NCBI GenBank assembly: GCA_037179385.1
Contig: CM074193.1
Span: 36,296,846 to 36,360,845 of the forward strand
Direction of reading: 5' to 3'
Source of the DNA: Holothuria scabra
Taxonomy: Eukaryota > Echinodermata > Holothuroidea > Aspidochirotida > Holothuriidae
DNA: 64,000 bases
This document shows, piece by piece, positions 35,469-49,800 of the stretch. Every line of letters starts with the position of its first letter. Position 1 is the stretch's first letter. The notes beneath the pieces are model-generated. The model did no database searches and was not told the origin of the DNA. It saw only the letters and a program-made list of their open reading frames with translations. The position numbers were made by a program, and so were the translations under genes.

Positions 35469-36084
35469 GTGAAGCAGCTTCAGTAACATAACAGGCATTG
35501 AAATAAGTACTTTTGCTACATACGTGCAAATAGCAACTACAAAGGATTGTGGGAAAAAAGTTTGATGAGCACAGATTTTGACCATAAAAGAATTCCATTG
35601 GCAAATATGATGCATAACAAATATCTATCCCATAATTCTTTGTAATTGGCACTTGCAAAAGGATCTATGGCAGCACTTGGCCTACAACTGACTTTTACAA
35701 AAACAAAAGGACTGTCTCATAGAAGCCACAACAATGAGATGAACCACTCTCTGGATAAACAACTGTCACATGACCACCAGTATTGTATTCAAGGCTGGCC
35801 GCAGAATTGGATTCCCAGGCCTTGCCCACAACTCTACATGGCACAGTGAAAGCAGTAAGAAAACCAAAAGGCATGTATTAGGGAACCTGTGACTCCCACA
35901 TCCTGTTCTCCTCATATCACCCCCCCCCCCCCTTCCTGTAATACCTCTTGATCTCTAAAATTGATCAGTTATTTTAAAAGACTTCATACAATGGATTAAG
36001 CTCCATTTTCAGCAAAATTTCCATAAAAACAGAAACCAGACTTCTAAAAATACCTCTCCTCTCAAATCTCCTGCAACTTTTGTT
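35469..36084. other. no recognisable feature; poly(C) tract
   Basis: C-run at 35920-35931; nothing else supported. Confidence 0.45.
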
Positions 36085-36200
36085 TTTTGCCTACTCCAGT
36101 GCTTATGCAGAGCATGATGCAAAGCACCACTAGGTTCCATTATTAAAGTCCTTGGTGCGACACAATAACAAAATTGAAACCTGACCACCTGTAGGAGGGA
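36085..36200 (-). repeat. SINE fragment (middle)
   Basis: It holds 'cctactccagtgcttatgcagagc', 'agcaccactaggttccatt' and 'ttaaagtcc', the middle of the SINE body. Both ends are missing. Confidence 0.65.
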
Positions 36201-36849
36201 CAGATGGCAAAGGGGTCTACATGATTCATCTTAGTGACTTTATTTTTGGCGAACCATGCTGATAGATGTCAAGGGGACAGCTGTTCCAAGTCCCCTGATC
36301 TCTCATATTGTTACCACCTGGTATTGTCCCCCCCCCATGCTCAAACCCCACCTCCACCTTAACCCCCCCTCCCCAATTGCAACTTTACAGTATTCATCTT
36401 TCTTCTTTCTTCTATCTTAACTACTACGACTATCTAAGCATTCTTACCATAACTGTGTGGATCATTTAATACCTACAACTTTTCACTGAAATTAAAAATT
36501 CAGTTTACTCAGCTCAGTTCAAATAAGACCCAGTCCCCAAAGTCAGTTTTTAAGGCACATCAGTAAACTACAATATCCACATAGCCCTTCCTGTTACAAA
36601 CTGCACATGTATAGCGCAATCCAAAATGCCAACAAAATATGATTCTAAAAATGTTTAAAATAACAAGCCATCAGAGATAACATTTTTTGTCTGTGCTCTG
36701 TTACAAAGGAGGCTGTTGCCATGACAACCTTTCTTCACAGTTTCTTCTCATGGCATTAAAGATGTATTAAAAGTTTGGTCTTGCGTTCTTTCCTATACAG
36801 TTAAATTATCCTGATAAATTCCACCACCCAAACAAGACAGGTAGACATG

Positions 36850-37026
36850 TCTAATTCCAAACAAGGAAGTAAAATTATTTCCCTGGAAGGGATTCAAATT
36901 TCCCATGATTCTCCCTATACTTCATGTTCAGGAAATGGAAATTTTCCCCCTAACTGCTGCTTTCCCTCCAGATGTCTAAATTTCAGGGAAGGGAGCCTCC
37001 CAGCCTCCCAAATTTTTCAACCCATG
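36850..37026 (+). mobile_element. hAT-type MITE (family H1), copy 2
   Basis: It aligns with 6446-6622: 'aagtaaaattatttccc', 'aatttcccatgattctccc', 'ggaaattttcccc', 'ccagatgtctaaattt', and the right end TTTTTCAACCCATG. The left end is degraded. Confidence 0.6.
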
Positions 37027-38822
37027 CACACAAACACCACTTAGACTGAATTCCAATTTTTTATTTGGTGAAGTAATCAGCCATTTTACAAAACCAAAGC
37101 CATTTTTCTTCCATGTCAAAAGTTCCTTCAAATAATGACCTTCTTAAAGCAAATTTAGTATTGGAGCTTCACAATGCCAGCTGGGACTTAAACAGTACCA
37201 ACAAACCCATTCTGGAAATTCATGCTGCATCCCTTTTACACTTCAAGTGACTTGCTTCCCTTCTTACCATATTATAAAGTCACTTTTAAACCTTTCCATC
37301 AATTTTAAGGAATAAACTTGCAATATACAATGTTTTGGAAAATCTATCACTAATACCCTTCAATTGTTGAAAGCCCCTGGTCTAGAAAAATGTATTCTAA
37401 CACAAAAACCTGTATCATAGATAATCATGGTTCTAACTTTGTAAGTACAGCAAGTTTGATCCTTCCCAGAAAGCACTTAGGTCATTGATGACAAAATGCA
37501 TTTCCTTCATCGCACTTCATTCCTAAGTCAGTGTAAATACAGTTCAGCTCCACAGAATATTTGGTGGTTGTAACACTAGAAAGTTTGTCAATCAGCAAGC
37601 TTGCTTGAAAGAGTGAAAATACTTAATGACAACACATACTGCCCAACGAATATGAAATCTATCTCTAAGCTTTTACTACTAGCCCAAGATTTGAATTTAT
37701 TTTCAAGGCAAAATCGAAATTTCAGCACCCCTTAATTTTATGGCAAAATGTAAGATACTAATGTAAATGTAAAAGAGAATAGCCTTATTTATGTTTAAAA
37801 ACAACCCCTTCTCACACCAAATAAAACAAACAGAAAAAAAACTAGTGCATTTGCCTAGAGAGGTACAAATTTCAGCATAAAACATTGAGCAAGGAAGTAC
37901 AGGTTGTACAACAATATTATGAAGAAATAACTACATTTTTTTTTTTAACAGTAGGGTACAACTGTAGTAGTTTACATTTGTAAGTGTATGAAGTTGTTGC
38001 CTTTAGAAAGTAGACAAGTACAGTTGTCTTTTTAATTTGTAGTACACACAAATGAACCTCATTTATTTTCTGGTTGGTTTTAACCTCTTCGCTATGCATG
38101 GTTTCTCTCCGAAACTATTATTTCCCATTCCTGTTTATGTACGGTTTCGCTGCAAAACCATTGCACAGCAGCATCCTGCCATAGCTCTTTATAAACCTAC
38201 AGTGTGAAGAGGAAATATTTTTCATGTACACAACCTCTTGGGCTATAGTGAACACAAATATGGCAGCCTCCTTGCACAAACTTAGTATTCTTGGACCCAT
38301 ACATAGGTATTCTGTATTGTAAATATAATATATAGCTCAGTATGGCAGGATGGGGGTAAATGGGGTAAATAGTTAATAAGAGCTGGTAAAGTAAAGCTAA
38401 TGTAATGTTATGGCGATAGCAAAGGTAATTATTGATTTCATCACCAAAACACAAAACCAGGTTCTAATTTTGTGTCAAAAAGGTCAATATATGTTTCTAT
38501 AAACACATTCTGAAACAAACACTTCTATGAAATTTTGGACAAATGCATAAAAAGGATACTTATTCCAGCTAAATTGTTCAAGTTGTTGCAACTGCCAATA
38601 TGAGACCCTTTCACCTTTAAAAAGATTACAAGTACTTGTTTAGGTCAAAAGCCTGGCTTGACCAATTATGAATGTAAGAATACTTTTACAACCGAGACTA
38701 ATCTACACTGACTTTCAACAGTCCACAATGTATTATTGAGCTGTACCAAAGATGTGTGCCTATTGTTCAGGATAGCCTGGCATCATTCTACTACAGCATC
38801 ACTGCAAATAGGCTAAGCATAT
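37027..38822. other. 1.8 kb with no gene recognised
   Basis: AT-rich, only short unflanked frames. Confidence 0.45.
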
Positions 38823-38960
38823 TTGAGGTTTGACAGAGTTTTATGGCCCAGATTCCAACCTATTGGGTCAAGTCGAGCAGCCACGGCCTTTTTTCCAGTT
38901 ATGGCTCACTGGCTTGTTTTCCATACTCCATTGCTTATGCGGAGGATCACAGTACAGCCA
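38823..38960 (-). repeat. SINE fragment (3' body)
   Basis: It holds 'gacagagttttatggccca', 'ccaacctattgggtcaagtc', 'ttccagttatggctcactgg' and 'tactccattgcttatg'. Confidence 0.8.
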
Positions 38961-39594
38961 TTAGACTCCACACATGCTATTACATGTACAGTTGTCATCA
39001 TGTAACCCTCTTGCGAGCATAGGTTTATAGTGTGTATATTCCCACAACATATGGAAAGCCAATAGAACAAAATTCTACAAGTACGTACTTGGATGCTGAT
39101 TGAACAAATGGAACCGGTCAGCAGGTATAGAGGTCCTACATCTGACGTCAGCGCATTTTAATTCAGCATACTGGGTAGAACTGATCATGAGCAGTCGTTG
39201 TGATACTGATACACACCCACAACAGCACCTTGGTAACAACTGTTTTCAAATGAATGCCTGAATGGCAAAATAGACAGGCAAAACAGTGGCGTCAGTGCAT
39301 GACCTCTATACACATGTTAAGAGGCACAGAAAGGGAAGGTGAGAGATGAGCGGTGAAGATCCAGCCTTAGTAGGAATTACAAAAAATATGAATGTTGAAA
39401 ACATATACAAACATTAGAACTTATTCCAAAAATCTGGACTCTCGGTGTCTAGTATTCCTTGCAGTGGTGTAGTCTTTTTTCTCCCTCCCCTCATACCTTT
39501 CCCTCACATCGAGCTCCAACCCCCCAATCCCCCCCCCCGGACACAATCCTGGCTATGCTAACAATTTCTTGGATGCCCCTGTCACTCCTTCTCA

Positions 39595-39830
39595 GCTAGT
39601 TAGATGAGGTTTTACTGCTCAATTTCTAAGCAATTGACGTAAGTCTATCTGGCCATGGCCATTTTGCCAGTTGAGGCTCACTGCTTTGCTTTTTTTCCAA
39701 CATAATTGCTTATTTTGAACACCAGGCAAAAAGGCAGTGGGTTCCATTTTTGAAGTCTTCAGTATGAACTGGTCATGAGTTGAACTCCAGACCTACTGGC
39801 TGAACCCCAATTGATCTGACTGTGCCGTTA
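39595..39830 (-). repeat. tRNA-derived SINE, diverged full-length copy
   Basis: The whole family order is kept, from 'ctagttagatgaggttttac' to 'gttgaactccagacctactgg' (degenerate B-box region on the minus strand). It lies just beyond the candidate REPS polyadenylation signal. Confidence 0.75.
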
Positions 39831-39961
39831 CTGTACGAAGTAGAATGTGTGGGGGCCTGTAACTACTACCAGAGTTTATCCAACCAGGCCAAAATTTGTA
39901 GCATCCAAGTTTTAACTTGGCATACATTTCTCTAACATGGATATTGCTGGATATTGCATTT

Positions 39962-39967
39962 TATTGT
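39962..39967 (-). promoter_or_regulatory. candidate polyadenylation signal of the REPS homologue
   Basis: TTTATT on the plus strand reads AATAAA on the minus strand, about 740 bp after the stop codon. It is the first full AATAAA I noticed downstream. No clear downstream GU-rich element supports it, and a SINE begins shortly beyond. Tentative. Confidence 0.25.
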
Positions 39968-40707
39968 GCATTTTGTAAGAATTTCAACGAAACTAATAAA
40001 AATTTAAAAAACTACCTCACGACTGCAATTCCCTCTGATAGGAATATAAAGCAAACATGTTACTAAATAAAACTAAAGCCTCCCTATCCCCAATGAACAA
40101 ATCAAAGGAGGAAAAGTTTCTAAAGTGTAAACCAAAAGAGGGGAATGGGGAAACAGCAAACTTCCCACTAAACAAAGATCCCACTTATCTTAACCTAGCG
40201 AGGGTTGAACAAACTTAACAGCACTTTTGGTGATTTCAATCAAGGCTAAAGGGGGTAGGGAGGGGTGGGGGAGTATTTGACTATCCTCCTGAGGAAGCAG
40301 TCCTATGCTGTGCCTTAAAAACTCTTTGGAATGTAAAGAGAGTGCTGAACAGTCCCTGTTGTTTGATACCATGAATTTCCCTTGTGAGAACTTTTTGGAT
40401 TTTGAGTCCATGCAATGCTTTATACATGATGCACATTGACTAGTTCTCTTACTCTTATATACAGAATCTGGCTAAGCCTTCATTTCTGCAACACGGAGTG
40501 AAATATTCTGCCGGATGACATCACACCCCTGTCCACAGTCCCTGGCAATCTCTGACCCACAAATATGGCACTGACCACATTTCAGACAGGGACAGGTTAT
40601 CGTCCAAGCTACCAACTGCCGAAAATGATTGACAACCACGAGGGCCAGTCAAATCTTATGCAGTCTGTTACGAAAAAGGCAAAATGCTGGCAATTCCAGA
40701 TTATACA

Positions 40708-40891
40708 TCAACTACTAGTAAGTTTGTGGAACGGTCTCAACTTCTGGAGTTGTGCTTCTAATCCAACTCTATCCTCTGTAAGCTGACTTAGCTCTTGATG
40801 TAATTCATTATTTAGTCTTGAGAGCTTGACATTTTCTTCCTTGGCAGCACGTATGGCTGCTTGAATTGCTCGTCTATCCTTAGGTTTGGGT
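40708..40891 (-). CDS. REPS1: REPS homologue terminal exon (RalBP1-binding coiled coil)
   Basis: The acceptor ttttctctttgcag has a good pyrimidine tract. One base completes a Lys codon, then 60 codons and TGA (complement of 40708-40710). The protein starts PKPKDRRAIQAAIRAAKEEN, passes through Leu/Asn/Glu-rich heptads, and ends LQKLRPFHKLTSS. Human REPS1 has, as I recall it, the same plan at its C-terminus: KDKKAIQASIRRNKE, a coiled coil, then LRPF a few residues from the end. This is the segment that binds RalBP1 in mammals. It is the strongest homology in the window and identifies the gene. Confidence 0.92.
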
Positions 40892-43800
40892 CTGCAAAGA
40901 GAAAAGGAGATTTCAAGTTACACAATCGTTTAAATAATCTTTTTTCTGATTTAGGACCAACTCAAAATTATTTTCAACCCTTTGTCTTCTTTGAAACTTC
41001 GATATATTATTAATCTCACACCATATAAGAAAGTACCAAATGTTGCTTTCTAAATGGCCTCATGCTTGTAAGCCCTCCCTTCACTACCCCCTCCCAGTCT
41101 GAGGGGTGTGGAATATGCCAGGGTTCCTGCACCTTAAAAAAGTTAAAATTTCCATAGCTATTTTATGACCTTCACATGACTATTTCATGACAAAATTGTA
41201 TTAGAAATTTGATAAAACTTTAATGTTGCTAGGATCAGGACAAATGAATGGGTAACATTTACTTGGAAAACAATAAAAGGCTGCTCTGGGCTAAATTTCA
41301 TGACTTTCCCCTGACTTCTACAATTTTAAGAATATTCCATGACTTTTACAGACCTGGAAAATAAAAATAAAATTTTATGACTTTTTTAAAGACTAGTTCA
41401 TGACCCTTAACAGGACTATTCCACAACCAACTTATATCTGAGATGTAATAAAACTTCAAAGGCATGATGATCATGACAAATGCTGTAAAATGAACAAGAT
41501 AAAAGCACTGCTCTGGGCTGAATTTCATGACTTTTCCATGACTTCTGTCATTTTTATCATATTCCATGACTCTCCCAGGCCTGGAAAATGAAAATACAAT
41601 TTCATGACTTTTCCAGGCCACAGGAACACTGACATGCTCACTATCGTAAGAGACAACCAACAAAAAGGACTTGGGCCACACTTGAACTAGACTTAAAAAT
41701 GGATATTAACTGTACCTCAAACTATGTTCAAACTTTACCTTTTTCTCTAGTGACCAATATAAAATACACTGGCGTTGGTGTGTCATTAAATCTCATCTAC
41801 CTAACTCATGCTTGCAAGGTTGGGGCCGTGTGTTTGGTCTAACAGAAAGAGCATCTTCCTCTCATGCGGAAGGCCCGGGTTCTATTCCCAGGTCGAGTCA
41901 TACCAAAGATTCTTAAAATTGGACCTACTGTCGTTGTGCGTGATGCTCTGCATAAGCAATGGAGTAAGGAAAACAAGCCAGTGAGCCACAACTGGAAAAA
42001 AGGCTGTGGCAGGCTCGACTTGAATCAATAGGTTGGAAACTGGGCTGCAAAACTCTAACTCTAACTAACTTTAAGGTAGAAGCAGGGTTCGACAAATCCC
42101 CCGTCTGACAGTCCCGGACAAGAAGAAAATGACTTGGACAAGTGAACTGCTCAATATTGTAGCCCGCCGGGCAAGCAGCACAGAAGTATTCACCTAGAAA
42201 TTCAATGGCTAGTACTAGATAATTAGATATGGACTCAGTGCATATTCAAGCAGACAAGTAGATTTTGGGAATTCCTCACCCGATGGACAAGTAATAAAAA
42301 ACAAATTTGTCGAAGCCTGGGTCAAAGTGCCAAAAAAGTGCCCTCGGACGGAATCAAGTGCATAGCATACAACAGACTTTTTTTGGACTGATTTGTGCAC
42401 TAAACAAATGTATGTATTCAGATGTATGTATTCTCCTATGCACACACACAGGTTCTTTGTGTGCAGTGTGCTTAAATGCTTGTCTGAAAATTTACACCGT
42501 GTCTGTTAGTTGCCAAGTTAGAAGAGATTAAACAACTCACTAACATGAATATGTTATATAATTCAAATTAGGCAGGTAAAGTTTAAATACAATTTCAAAT
42601 ACACTTCAGTCTCACTTCAATCTATGTGTGATGACAAATTCATAATATCTATTGAAATTTTCTCTCTTCGAGTTAAATATACCTCAGTAAATGTGTCTAG
42701 AAATTAAACCACTTTTTTCAATTAAAGACCTGAATGAAAGAAAACCAATTAGAAAATTGACTATAAATACTGTCAAATTGATGAGAGGGAAGCAATAAAA
42801 GCAAGAAAATGCCTTCTCTTTCCCCCTTCCAAAATTTTAACCCTTTTTCAAAGGAAAACAATCCAATGTGACTTTTCTTTCTTTGTTTGTAGAATGCGTT
42901 CACACCCTAATGTGAGACCAAAATGTTAATAGTAATGACGAAGAAAGACATCATTCAATATTAAACCTATCAAACTCTACAAAACTTAATGGTTTTATGA
43001 GTCTATGAGCGATTTATCTCCTATTTACAGTGTTGCTACAGCTACACAAACGTAAATGACAAAACGCTCTCCCTTTTTAGTTTGCGCAGGAGTAAACTAT
43101 ACATATTCTACATAAATAATCCATCATCCACCTGTGGTTTTTGCAGGAATTTTTTTTTGCATTTGAAATCTACCTCCCTTACTTCTCAGTGTGGCAGTTT
43201 TTTGTATATTTGCTTTTGTATAGATATTTATTAGAATTTCGTCCCATCTTTTTATGTTCCAGTTGATTGTCACTCCACCATTACATTGCCCTTCTATCTA
43301 ACCCACACTATGTAACACACTTATTTTGGTGGGTTGTTACATCCTTGCTAAGTAACTTAATAACTTCAACAACTCTCTCTCTCTCTCTCAAGACAGACCC
43401 ATGGTAAATAAGTTATATGAGGTTGGACACCCCAGTTTCTAAGTGATTGATTTAGGTCTGGCCGACACTGGCCCTTTTTCCCAGTTGTGGCTCACTGGTT
43501 TGTTTTCCCGACTCCTTTGCTTACGCTGAGCACCAAGCACAATGGCAAAAGATTCCATTTTTAGGGTCTTCCATACAACCCTGCCAGGAGTCAAAGGGAC
43601 ACCTCCCAGCTGCTCTAACCAGCTGATCATGTACACAGACTGATGAAAGGTCGACTTACTTCTTAAATGATGATGCCGGTGCGGACACATGCCGCCTCCT
43701 GTCCTTCTTGTCATCGCTTTCTTTCTCCAAGTCAGCTGAATGATGTCTCTCAGAGCTTCTCTACAAGCACAAAATGAAAAGTGTTATTGAGAAATTTAGA

Positions 43801-46800
43801 CATTAAAGTGTACCTCAAGTCAGAAATTCAAAAACATGTATTTAAGAGAATGAAAAAAAGAATTCTAACAGTCCAACTCCCATCTTCATATGACATTCCT
43901 GAGCTGAGATATAAAAAGTTGAAGTTTATTCACTTAAAAAAAAAATTGGTCTATTGTGCAATAATTTGTGACTTTCTTGTTGTACAACTCACATAACATG
44001 CTTTGTTTTCCTTTAAAATTAAAAATGTTTTTATGACCTTGAACACTTCCTGTTTGCTTGCATAGCATGTTGCACAAGGAGGGTTTAATTAATAACATCA
44101 CCTCATAAGAGTAAGAATGCTATCACACCTCGGTACAAGGTGCAGTAACGTTCGAAAAAACCAAGAAATACAAAGATTGTAATTTGAGTAGTACAAATTA
44201 TTGCGCAATTTACCATTTTAAATTGAGTGAATAAACCTCAACATTTGGTCGTACGAAGATGGCAGTTGGACTGTTAAAATGTGTTTTTCATGGTCTTTAA
44301 GATATATTTTTGAATTTTTTTACTTTAGGTACACTTTAAATTTAGACATTAAACACAACAACCCTCACCTAATACAAAACACACAAAATATCATCACATT
44401 ACTGACACGATGCAACACACAGTATTATCAGATCCTGTCCTGTATTTGATATGATATGACTTAGTTACAGATGGCTACCAAAGTCTGCACTTTTATTTTA
44501 ATTTTTTTTTAAGCTTCTCCATTATTAGCAGTGAACTTGGTTTGAGGGCGTTTTCTGTTTTTATTTTCCCTTCAAAGAGTTGTTGATCATGTAAGTTGCA
44601 CAAATTTTGTAACATAAATTAGTTAGTCCATATTTCCTGGTATCCTTTCTTTCCTGTTAACTGAGACGCTCCTATTTATTGGCATGGTTTTGGTCACAGC
44701 TACAGGTGGCTGCAATTTGCAGTAACCGATAATTTTGTAATATTTCTGCAAATGTCACATAGTCTCAACTTCTTAATAACAACAATTATTCAATCATTTT
44801 TGTCAATTTGTTCCATTTTATCAGTTCTACAAACAACATGGGGAACTCCCTATTCAAATTTGGAAATCCATCTATTTCTATTTCAATTCATTCAAAACCC
44901 TGACAAAATTTCCAATACAATTTTAGCTTTATTGTAGATCAATATGAGAGCTAGATTTAGCTTCATGGGTTTTTTTTTTTTTTTCATTTTTTACATTCCA
45001 GTAATTCCCACACATAAAAACATTCATATATCCCTCTTGCAACTTTCAAGTCATTTCAAAATAAGCAGAGAACTTGACTTAAACATTTATATGTTCCATC
45101 CCTCTTCACCAAAATAATAATATGGAAAGTTGCATAAATTTGAAAACTGAGAAGCACATTTCCAAGTTTTACAATTTATTTCCTCTTAGTCACAATAAAA
45201 TACTCAACACTACAAAGATACCAATCCATAAATACTCTAAGCATGCCTTTAAATGGCCAAACAAAAACAAACAATAAGTGACACTTGATAAACAATGCGA
45301 ACTACATCCATACTAATTTTGTTCAGTGATTTATTAAATGTGCGATAGAATGAAGCTGATGATATTGCAAATTAATGGAACAAACAGATGTGAAATCTTA
45401 ACAGTCGTAAACACTTGAAATGTTGAGTAAGTTTCAACAGAAAGCTTCGTGACAGAAGAATAGCAACACTTGCGATATGCAATAGACCTTAGCCAGTACT
45501 TTGATTTGTGGTTTCTCAACTGATATCAATGAAAAACTTACGTATATAAATCACAGGGCAATTACAAACCATCAGAGGCATAAAGGACCTGCTAGGCTAC
45601 TGATGGGAGAGAGGCCTTGCTGTGAGCCAAGGGTTTATAGAATGCAAAATGCAAAAATTTTTTCTCATGCTAACATACTTTGTAGCAAATGTGTAGCCCA
45701 CCTGCATGTAACTTGTATCTCATGTTTGGTCAAATGGTAAAAGCATCCACCTCTCACATGGGAGGTTCTATTCCCAGGTTAAGTCATGGCAAAGAGTCTT
45801 AAAATGAAACCTACTGCCGTTGTGGGGTGATGCTCTGCATAAGCAATGGAGCAGGGAAAACAAGCTAGTGAGCAACAACTGGTAAAAAGGCAGGGGCCAG
45901 CTCGACTTGAACCAATAGGGTGGAAAATGGGCCTCAAAACTCCATCTAACTAACCATCTAACAAACTAACTTGTGCCTGTGCAATTTTCATTGGCCTTTT
46001 TCTTTACCAATGCTTTTTTATTGCCCATATCTGTATCATCACTTGCAAGTTTGGTTGTCTACATTTCATTTTAAACATCTCAAAGACTGTATGACTTGTC
46101 GCAAGCTAAAGGTCTGACTAGTATTTACCATCATTTACAGGTGCAGCAATGGTATTAAATGATGTCCACATTAGAAATGGATCTGACCTGTTGAACTAAA
46201 GTCACACTTTACACCATTTTACACAATGTAACTCAACTAGAATGCTGTGTGATAGTTTTGAACTGTTCACAACTCTGATTCATAAAACAGTCATGCACAT
46301 TTCATAGCTAACTAGCTTCTGGTTATATATCATTCTTTTTTAAATTTATTTCTATTTATTATTTTATTTCTACAAATTTTTGCTTCCAATTTGTTATAAA
46401 TTTTTATTGCCAAGTTTTTACACACTTTTATGTTCAATTTTTTTTTTTTTTTATGACAATTTTTCTACAAATAACTATGAAATTAACCACTGAATTACAA
46501 ATCTTAAATTTTATTCAAAGTTCACTTTCTCCAATGCCTGACAAGTAAGACAGAGCCCCACATTGTGAGATTTTTAAACACAGGCTCAAGACTGAATAAA
46601 AAAGACAGAAACTAGAGTTGAGTTGCAATGTGCAAGGTTCTACACTGCACATGAAACATGTATTAAGCAAAATGTGAAATGGATTTACCAATGACGGCGA
46701 GTCGTGATGTAAATCCTCTGGCAAGACTGGCCTAGGTGGTAGTTGAGGGGGTCCTTCTTTCTCATTCTGAAAGCAAAAACAGTAAAAAACATACTAGCAT

Positions 46801-49800
46801 CACATTTTCAATCTTTACAAATGTACTTCAGGCAATGGATAAAAATAAAAACTTGTGGGAAACTTATGCCTGATAGACTTGCAGTTAAGTTTAGGAATCA
46901 CATGTGTGAATAGTATGTGATGAGTTCGTTAGATGGAGTTTTGGAGCTCAATTTCTAACCAATTAGTTTACGTCATGCTGGTCACAGCCTCTTCTCCAGT
47001 TTTGACTCACTTAGCCAGAATGTGATGAGGAGCGAGATAGACCTTCCATACTCCAAATAACTAGAAAGCCAACAGGCTTAGTGATTCCTTGCCGTATGAT
47101 ATATCATAGCAAACATGGAAACAAACATGACATGCATGAGATCCCATACAATTATCCTACTTAATTGAGATATAATACTAGTAAGGTCAAAACTTTTTGA
47201 CCTCATGTGACCCAAAATGACCTTTCAACCCCTTAAAAACAATAGTGATCACCTTACCAACACATCCATCAACATGAGTAATTCAAAATTAAGCTTAGTA
47301 CAGAATGAGTATGGAAGTACTACCACCATGGTATGAGATCCCTCACAGTTATCCCCCTAAAAATATTATGTCTACAAAGTTTGATCTAACTGTCACCTCA
47401 AACCTTTGATCTCCACACACAAGAGGAATTTCTCACACAGCTTTAATATTCCAGAAAACTGTCTCATTACTTGATAAAGCGGTATTTTGAAACCATTTTT
47501 ATCAAAAGTTTGGTCAATGGGGACAGCTCTCCATTCTGAAGTCTCTATGTTCTGATGCCTCTATGTTTCAAAAAGTCTGCATTGAGGTTAGTGTTTAAAC
47601 AAGCCCTCATCGACACACTCTCCTTCAAGCATTGGATCAAATACTGTGTTCTCACATACCCCGCGCTCGAGGTAACACTGTATTACCTCACGCTCGAGTA
47701 ACGTGGGAACGCGGGTTAACGCGGGGTCGGTGTTTAAAATTTGATCCACCTCAAATCGCAGGGTTAGGCAGTTTTAAACATCGTGTTTGTTTTAATCAAG
47801 CAAGGTCACAGGTATTTATCGCACTGATGACAGGTATTTTCTTACATTTTGCTGTAATCGGTGTGTGAAATATTTGGCCTCGTTACTATGGTAACACTAT
47901 CCAATCAACGAAACACTGGGTACGTGAGAACACAGACTGGAAAACACGGGGTTAGCCTGTGGTTTTGTCTGATTGTAAACACAAGTTAACATTGGGTGTT
48001 GCGGGGTATGTGAGACCAAGCCTAAAGAGACATCTGAACAGAGATGTGTAACCTTGGCTATTAGTGGCAGCAATTTTTGCTTTATGGGGGAAATGCCCCA
48101 CCCATTGTCTATGGTATCCTTTGCAAATTAACAAAAGCAGATATCCCTATTAATCCATAATTTAACAAGACTTTTAATTCGCCTTTTGTCTACTTATACT
48201 GTAGGTACAGCATAACATACAGTACAAGTTTTCCTTGTTTGATACACAGTATACAGCATTATGCTTGCTCTTATTACCTGAACTACTTTTAAATGACAGC
48301 AGCAATGCAAAATAAAATCTTAATACTTTTGAAAAGTGTCATAAAGGGTAATCTTGAAGCAATGGTTCTATGCATTAAGCTTTATGGTACACTTTTTTTT
48401 TGGGGGGGGGATAGTGACATGGATAAAAATGAAATGTGAGACAAGAATTCCCACTCGATGATGATATTTGACATAACTATATAATCCTTCACACAGGGGT
48501 TACTTTTTTGGTGCGGTTATCCAGATATAAGCAGAGATGAGGCAAGTAGTATCCTGATACATTGATGCTATCAAAAATTTAAAACAAAATCTAGAATGAA
48601 ACTAAGTGACAAATAATCACTGTAGAGCATATTGAAAGTGTAAAGCAGAAACACCAATCTAGACAGACACCAATGTTTAAAGTTTTGTTCAACAAAATTC
48701 CTTATACAAACACACTATTTGTTCAATTCCACCAGCTTCTATGTAAAGGACACTAATTTCTGAAGGGTGTCAATCTACAGTATTTCTAAGATGACTTTCA
48801 GTTTAGAAACTTGATCAGTGTACATGAACTTCTCCATCTCCAGACAATGGCTAGGCAAACAACTTTCATTTGTGGTCAGATGAGACAAGATAATGTGGAC
48901 AGTTATTTTATGCTAGATTTAGCAGAGGTGTGACTTTCATGGAGGTCTGACATTTTGACCACAAATAGAGTACTGAATGCCTGCAGGGAATGGCAGGAAA
49001 TAGGAGTATATACAAACAATGGGCTGTCATGGTAATGTACTGAGATAAAAATAAGCTTTCTTCAGAGGGTTTATAAGAGTCAATTAACACCACTTATACA
49101 GTAAAAAGCTTAAGTCAATTGAGCTGTATGTTTGTATGAGGTAATCCTTCAGGACACTGTGGGGATAACTGGCAGTCAACTGTGAAAAATTGCGCGAGAT
49201 AACTGTGACCAAATGGCAAACAATGGGTCAGTCACAATTTGATTCACTCTATTAGGCAATGACAGTTCATGTGCGCTGAAGGGTATTTGATACCAAATGA
49301 TCAGTGTAAATTAGGTTCTTTTTTGTAAAACTAATTAACTGTGGTATATCTAATTCATCAATTCCCACTTCCAATTAATGCATGCTTGCATGCACATGTC
49401 CTCATGAGGACAGTAGGCACAAGGTTTGTCAAATATTAGCACTTTTTCCCACTAAATTTAATGTTTTCTTCAGGTTTTCTTTAAGGTTATTGAAAAAGCA
49501 AGTAGGTATGTTATAAAAGAGATTCTTGTGCATCACACAGAGTACTCTCTGTTCAAAGTTTATACTTATGAAGTTCCATATCAGTCATCTACTTAGTGTG
49601 CACAGAAGCATCTTCTAATATTTTTAGACTATGTCCCTAAATGACCCTTATACAGACTGTTTAAACTCACATGTTCCACATCAGTTTCATGAAAATCTAT
49701 TTACTTGTGGCTGCAAAATCAGCATACCCATGAGCATTGAAGCATGTATGCCAGCCTGATGAACAGATTTTGCCTTTTAAGATTTTATATTTTGCTCTGC

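Noticed and set aside
40565..40786. 73-codon plus-strand frame
   Set aside because: It overlaps the terminal REPS coding exon in antisense; the minus strand carries the conserved protein.
43439..43714. 91-codon minus-strand frame
   Set aside because: It runs in a different frame from the REPS exon and continues into a SINE; a shadow frame.
46515..46724. 69-codon minus-strand frame as a stand-alone gene
   Set aside because: Only its first part is coding; it reads through the donor of REPS exon 46689-46766 into intron.
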